DNA of 6,418 nt. It comes from Clostridia bacterium (GTDB taxonomy: Bacteria; UBA6262; WVXT01; JAUXBS01). The stretch's first letter is position 1. Each line of letters starts with the position of its first letter. Location of the stretch: positions 1 to 6,418 of the forward strand of contig JAUXBS010000070.1 in the NCBI GenBank assembly GCA_030619245.1, given 5' to 3'. A program made the position numbers and the translations under genes. This document shows positions 4,984 to 6,418 of the stretch, one piece after another. Below the pieces are notes generated by a model. It was not told the DNA's origin. It saw only the letters and a list, made by a program, of their open reading frames with translations, and ran no database searches.

Positions 4984-6207
4984 TTATCTTTTTTTAGTTG
5001 TTTTGCGCCTTTTGCGGGGCCTGAAGGGCCTGTTTTTTCTTTTTGAAATGAAAACATTAACCGGTTTGGAAAATTCCTCTGAAGGGATTTCCGGGTGGCT
5101 TGAAACAGGGAGAAGGGCGTTCATGAGCTTTTCAATTCCCATAACGTTCTTTTTCTGGTCCCTGGTAGCAAATGTAATTGCATGCCCTGCGTTACCTATC
5201 CTTGCTGTACGGCCGATCCTGTGCACGTAATCTTCCGGATCGTCCGGGACATCATAGTTTATTACCGCTTCTATGCCTTTAACATCAATCCCGCGTGATG
5301 CGATATCTGTTGCAACAAGTATCCTGTACCGGCCTGATCTGAAACCGTCCATCGCTTCCTTTCTTTGTTTAAGGGTGCGGTTGGAGTGTATATCAATTGA
5401 ACAATACCCGTTTTCTATAAGTTTTTTTGATATCTTGTGGGCATTGTATCTTGTGCGGATGAACAAAAGAATAGAGCCGGGATACTCTTTCAACATTTTT
5501 TTGAGCAGGAGGAATTTCGAGTGTTTGTTTACAATAAATAATTTCTGGTCAATATTATCAGCCACGGTGCCGGAAGGCGCTATTTCAACGTTTATAGGCA
5601 TTTTCATGTACTTGTTTGCAAGTTCCATTATCTTTGACGGCAAAGTAGCCGAAAACAGCATTGTCTGCCTGTTCTTGCCTACACTTCCCAGTACCCGGTT
5701 AATCTGCGGAGCAAAACCCATATCAAGCATTCGGTCCGCTTCATCCAGCACAACCAGGCAGACCCGGGACAACGAGATGTTTTTTCGCTGAATGTGGTCA
5801 ATGAGCCGCCCGGGGGTAGCGATAATAATGCGGGGATTCCTCCTGAGCGCTGAAACCTGGGGATTAAAAGGGGCGCCGCCTATAATTACCGTGGTGCTCA
5901 TCTTGAATAAATGTCCGAACTGATGAAAAACCGTTTGAACCTGGAGGGCAAGCTCCCTGGTAGGAACAAGAATTAAGCCGTTCCCGGAAGACTGCGCAAG
6001 GCGCTGGTACATGGGTATGCAGAATGCGAGCGTTTTCCCGGTACCGGTCTGGGCAACGCCTATTATATCCTTTCCTTCAATAGCAATAGGAATAGCCTTG
6101 GACTGAATCGGGGTGGGCGCGGTAAATTTCAGGCGCGTAAGTGTTTCAAGAATTCCCGGCGCGATTCCAAGGCCATAAAAATCTGTGTTTGTTTTTTGTG
6201 TTGTCAT
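4984..6207 (-). CDS. DEAD-box ATP-dependent RNA helicase, RhlE-like
   Basis: ATP-dependent unwinding and remodelling of RNA in the cytoplasm, typically ribosome assembly or mRNA turnover. The 407-residue protein has all the family motifs in order: Q-motif region with PTPIQ at 31-35, motif I AQTGTGKT at 52-59, Ia PTRELA at 82-87, GG at 110-111, Ib TPGR at 131-134, II DEAD at 155-158, III SAT at 186-188, IV LLFIRTR at 247-253, V ATDIASRGID at 299-308 and VI HRIGRTAR at 329-336. H274-S-N-R277 corresponds to the IHGN(K/R) stretch of RhlE-type enzymes. The tail from about 389 is very basic (Lys/Arg/Pro), as expected for RNA contact. Assignment to rhlE rather than another DEAD-box paralogue (for example csdA-like) is inferred, so no symbol is given. 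ATG 6207 has a modest AAGAGA Shine-Dalgarno. It converges on the lipoprotein gene with 27 bp between the stops and no clear terminator. Confidence 0.95.
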   Translation of the reverse strand: MTTQKTNTDFYGLGIAPGILETLTRLKFTAPTPIQSKAIPIAIEGKDIIGVAQTGTGKTLAFCIPMYQRLAQSSGNGLILVPTRELALQVQTVFHQFGHLFKMSTTVIIGGAPFNPQVSALRRNPRIIIATPGRLIDHIQRKNISLSRVCLVVLDEADRMLDMGFAPQINRVLGSVGKNRQTMLFSATLPSKIMELANKYMKMPINVEIAPSGTVADNIDQKLFIVNKHSKFLLLKKMLKEYPGSILLFIRTRYNAHKISKKLIENGYCSIDIHSNRTLKQRKEAMDGFRSGRYRILVATDIASRGIDVKGIEAVINYDVPDDPEDYVHRIGRTARIGNAGHAITFATRDQKKNVMGIEKLMNALLPVSSHPEIPSEEFSKPVNVFISKRKNRPFRPRKRRKTTKKR

Positions 6208-6223
6208 TTTATTCTCTTATGAG

Positions 6224-6252
6224 ATAATAACAAATGAATTGATTATCTTCAA
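6224..6252 (-). promoter_or_regulatory. Candidate sigma-70 promoter of the DEAD-box helicase gene
   Basis: On the minus strand TTGAAG (6252-6247), a 17-base spacer, then TATTAT (6229-6224). Spacing is optimal and both hexamers are near consensus. The predicted start near 6217 would leave a leader of only about 10 bases, just enough to include AAGAGA. That is short but usable; a promoter further upstream in the AT-rich gap is the alternative. Confidence 0.45.
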
Positions 6253-6322
6253 GCAATTATTAATAAAATAAAATTCCGCAGTGGAGAATAACCTCTTCGG
6301 ATAAAATAAATTACAGCATTAA

Positions 6323-6418
6323 TTAGTTCATCTTTTTTATTATAGACAGGCTCATTACTCCCTTTGGTCGCTCCGGGATACCTACGGTAACATCAGAACA
6401 AAAAACACAGAACAAAAA
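6323..6418 (-). CDS. Possible C-terminal end of an unidentified minus-strand ORF (or non-coding repeat)
   Basis: Reading leftwards from the window edge, the minus strand is open for 31 codons to TAA at 6325-6323. The peptide includes DVTVGIPERPKGV and ends MSLSIIKKMN. I do not recognise a family. The first residues derive from the CAGAACAAAAA repeat, which argues that the frame may be accidental or part of a dispersed non-coding repeat. A short open frame starting at the internal ATG (6360-6331 region) with GGGAG upstream is equally unproven. Confidence 0.2.
   Translation of the reverse strand, partial: FLFCVFCSDVTVGIPERPKGVMSLSIIKKMN
6394..6418. repeat. Tandem 11-bp direct repeat at the right edge
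   Basis: CAGAACAAAAA occurs at 6394-6404 and again at 6408-6418, separated by ACA (14-bp period). The second copy ends exactly at the window edge, so more copies may follow outside. Confidence 0.6.

Noticed and set aside
6276..6300. Imperfect hairpin CCG...GAG-loop-CTC...CGG followed by a T-rich tract on the minus strand
   Set aside because: The stem is broken by mismatches and unequal bulges, so it is too weak to call a terminator, although it would suit a gene ending at 6323.
1..6418. CRISPR array, tRNA/rRNA, insertion sequence, toxin-antitoxin or defence system
   Set aside because: No regularly spaced repeats, no cloverleaf or rRNA-like sequence, no transposase or integrase motif, and every sizeable gene has a housekeeping or envelope-type explanation.

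Overview
The window looks like a chromosomal piece from a diderm (Gram-negative type) bacterium, probably of a poorly cultivated lineage. The grounds are a lipobox lipoprotein with a CsgG/FlgO-like domain and Ala at +2 (outer-membrane sorting), a non-canonical Lgt variant, moderate GC in the genes and AT-rich gaps. I cannot fix the phylum from sequence reading alone.

Layout, left to right. (1) Positions 1-115 hold the C-terminal end of a + strand protein that looks like an extracellular repeat/beta-propeller protein. (2) An AT-rich gap runs to about 302. (3) Positions 303-470 hold an orphaned 3' remnant of an alpha/beta hydrolase. It keeps the catalytic Asp and His regions but has no start and no nucleophile half. 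(4) A minus-strand cluster is read right to left: an extended-SDR epimerase/dehydratase from a TTG start (3356-2346), a second extended-SDR protein that abuts it with zero spacing (2345-1362), then Lgt, prolipoprotein diacylglyceryl transferase (1271-507). (5) A 161-bp divergent promoter region (3357-3517) separates this cluster from a + strand pair: a stand-alone cyclic-nucleotide-binding-domain protein without a DNA-binding domain (3518-3967) and a lipoprotein (3985-4956). The lipoprotein carries a CsgG/FlgO-like domain followed by tandem 21-residue basic repeats. (6) A minus-strand RhlE-type DEAD-box RNA helicase (6207-4984) converges on the lipoprotein gene. (7) The right edge (6208-6418) holds a candidate helicase promoter, a short possible C-terminal peptide on the minus strand, and a tandem direct repeat cut by the window end.

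How the genes may work together: Lgt attaches diacylglycerol to lipobox cysteines, so the lipoprotein across the divergent promoter is a predicted substrate of it, though no specific pairing is implied. The two SDR enzymes are very likely co-translated and probably modify nucleotide-sugars or isoprenoid/sterol-like substrates. The least ordinary unit is the CNB-only protein plus repeat-bearing CsgG-like lipoprotein. I see no CRISPR array, RNA gene, complete mobile element or defence system. The rest is ordinary housekeeping content.
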